Part shown: positions 3,861 to 5,258 of the stretch, piece after piece
Layout: every line of letters starts with the position of its first letter
How positions within the stretch are numbered: position 1 is the first letter of the stretch
Assembly: GCA_900551395.1 (NCBI GenBank)
Contig: URVX01000093.1
Span: 1-5,258 of the forward strand
Length of the DNA stretch: 5,258 bases
Reading direction: 5' to 3'
Source of the DNA: an uncultured Subdoligranulum sp.
GTDB lineage: Bacteria; Bacillota; Clostridia; Christensenellales; CAG-314
The notes under the pieces: model-generated
The model's database searches: none
The model's input: the letters and a program-made list of their open reading frames with translations, nothing else
What the model was told of the DNA's origin: nothing
Program-made: the position numbers and the translations under genes

Positions 3861-5258
3861 TAAGCCGTGTGCTTGATTGCTTCGGTAAGCTCGACCGACA
3901 CCATCTTCGAAACGCCCTTTTCCTCCATAGTTACGCCGTACAGCACGTCCGCGCTTTCCATTGTAGGCTTTTTGTGGGTAATGACAAGGAACTGCGTCTC
4001 CAACGAAAATTTTCTCAAATAAGAAGCAATTCTTTCGGCATTGGCGTCGTCCAAAGGCGCTTCTATCTCGTCCAGCACGCAGAAGGGCATGGGACGCAGC
4101 TTGAGTATTGCAAACAAAATCGCAGCGGCGGTAAGGTTTCTTTCTCCGCCCGACAAAAGAGATATGTTCTGCAATTTCTTCCCCGGAGGCTGAGCCTCTA
4201 TTTCTATGCCGTAGTCCAGCGACGATTTGTTTTCATCCTGCTCAATGGTAAGACGGGCGTGTCCGCCGGCGAAAAGCTCCTTGAACACCAATCCGAAATT
4301 GCGGTTTATTATTTCAAAGCCGTCGTTGAATCTGACAACCATTTCGTGAGTCAGCTCCTGCAAAATCTGATTGAGATCGTTCTCCGCCGTTTTCAAGTCC
4401 TCCATCTGCGCCGCGATTTCGTCGTAACGCCCCTGAGTTTCCAGACAATCCTCTATCGAATTGACAGACACAGGTCCGAGTCGGGCAATTTTGTTGCGCA
4501 GCGAGGTTATGTTTTCCTTGGAGCTTTCCAGGTCGTAATTCTCGTCCTTGTAGCGCAGCGCGCCGGAATAAGTTACGTCGTACGCCTCCTCTATCCTCTT
4601 TTGCAGCTGTTCGAGGTCGGAGTCGATGAGCGCGATGTTAAACTCCTCCTGCTGCTTGTTGGAATCCAGCTTGTGAACCTGTTCGGTAAAAAATTTCCGC
4701 ATTTCGTCCGCCTTGCCGAAGGATTTGTTGACGTCGGCTTTGCGACCGTCTATTCCCTTGAGATGACTGCGGATATCTTCCAGCTCGCCTATATCCACAG
4801 AGTTGTCGGCGCTTTCTCTCAGCTGCTTTTCTATATCCGAAATGTTGAGCCTGTAGGTTTCCAGCAGCTTGCGCTTTTCGGCGTTGTCCGACGCTATCTC
4901 CTCGAGTGCAAGCCTGTCCGTATTTATAGTCTTGGCGTCCTGCTGCATATTTGTCGCAACGGAGTTGACCTTGAGCTTTGCCGAAGTTATTTCTTCGTGC
5001 AGAGCGTCGTATTTTTCCTTGAGCTGTCTGTACTCGGTCTGGGATTTGTTGACGTTTTCCGCCATATCCTCTTTTGTATCGCTCAGCTGCTTTATGCTTT
5101 GTTCGAGCAAAGCCGCCTTTTCGGTGATTTCCGCTATTCTCGATTTAAGCCTGTCGCGTTCCTCGTTAAGCTCGTGCAGCTGCTCCCTTTCGGAAAGCGT
5201 AAAGCTGCCCGATTTTGAAAGCTTTTCTTCCAGCTTGGCAATTTCGACCGCCGTTTCC
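3860..5258 (-). CDS. smc: Chromosome partition protein SMC, C-terminal part
   Basis: The reading frame is open to the right edge, so this is a 5'-truncated gene with 465 residues visible. SMC dimers with ScpA/ScpB condense and segregate the chromosome. The first roughly 250 visible residues are charged, heptad-like coiled coil (the arm returning from the hinge), ending near LGPVSVNSIED. The rest is the C-terminal half of the ABC-type head: the AQPPGKKLQNISLLSGGE signature motif (LSGGE codons at 4142-4156), Walker B FCVLDEIEAPLDDAN (about 4043-4084) with the catalytic glutamate of the D-E pair, and the H-loop VITHKKPTM. The Walker A lobe and hinge lie outside the window. After LSGGE the sequence is RNLTAAAILFAI, where an alanine is common at the N position. 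It precedes ftsY by 12 bases. An internal TTG at 5108-5110 is not a start; the coding sequence continues upstream of it. Confidence 0.97.
   Translation of the reverse strand, partial: ETAVEIAKLEEKLSKSGSFTLSEREQLHELNEERDRLKSRIAEITEKAALLEQSIKQLSDTKEDMAENVNKSQTEYRQLKEKYDALHEEITSAKLKVNSVATNMQQDAKTINTDRLALEEIASDNAEKRKLLETYRLNISDIEKQLRESADNSVDIGELEDIRSHLKGIDGRKADVNKSFGKADEMRKFFTEQVHKLDSNKQQEEFNIALIDSDLEQLQKRIEEAYDVTYSGALRYKDENYDLESSKENITSLRNKIARLGPVSVNSIEDCLETQGRYDEIAAQMEDLKTAENDLNQILQELTHEMVVRFNDGFEIINRNFGLVFKELFAGGHARLTIEQDENKSSLDYGIEIEAQPPGKKLQNISLLSGGERNLTAAAILFAILKLRPMPFCVLDEIEAPLDDANAERIASYLRKFSLETQFLVITHKKPTMESADVLYGVTMEEKGVSKMVSVELTEAIKHTA

Noticed and set aside
5108..5110. TTG as the start of a separate shorter coding sequence.
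   Set aside because: The same frame stays open to the window edge with coiled-coil sequence, and the product is clearly the C-terminal part of SMC.
3800..5218. A 472-codon open frame on the plus strand opposite smc.
   Set aside because: It is antisense to unmistakable SMC motifs. Its composition (rich in F, L, R and V) is that expected from reading the reverse complement of a codon-biased gene, and it matches no protein family I recognise.

Overview
The window is a compact, single-strand block of bacterial housekeeping genes. Every supported gene reads on the minus strand, so transcription runs from high to low coordinates: smc (3' two-fifths or so) - ftsY - ylxM - ffh - rpsP - khpA - rimM - trmD (first 21 codons). 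This order matches the conserved chromosome segregation / SRP / 30S-maturation cluster of Bacillota (Firmicutes). The layout, AGGAG-type Shine-Dalgarno sites, a short FtsY without a long acidic A domain, and the presence of YlxM and KhpA (YlqC) point to a member of Bacillota, plausibly an uncultured Clostridia-like organism. The genus cannot be read from this sequence.

Layout. 3860-5258: C-terminal arm and ATPase head half of SMC, cut by the right edge. 2954-3847: ftsY, 12 nt after smc. 2870-2953: the one intergenic region with clear signals. It holds a minus-strand sigma-A-type promoter (TTGACA - 17 nt - TAAAAT), a perfect 7+2+7 inverted repeat over its -35 box, and a hairpin plus six U that ends directly at the ylxM start codon. 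2501-2869: ylxM, overlapping ffh (1210-2526) by 26 nt. 1148-1209: a short AT-rich spacer with the rpsP ribosome binding site but no convincing promoter or terminator. 54-1147: rpsP, khpA and rimM nearly gap-free, then trmD starting inside rimM and cut by the left edge. No stretch longer than 300 bases lacks a gene. I saw no RNA genes, mobile elements, CRISPR arrays or signs of horizontal transfer.

How the genes work together. Ffh and FtsY are the two GTPases of the signal recognition particle pathway, and YlxM is their usual small accessory protein. bS16, RimM and TrmD belong to 30S assembly and tRNA modification, and KhpA is a small KH-domain RNA-binding protein. SMC compacts and segregates the chromosome. 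The hairpin and promoter between ftsY and ylxM suggest that smc-ftsY and ylxM-ffh-(rpsP...) can be transcribed separately.

No previously undescribed system is evident. The points most worth a second look are the promoter/dyad/hairpin arrangement before ylxM, an A8 run where a one-base slip would fuse YlxM to Ffh, and an altered SRP-RNA-binding motif in Ffh.
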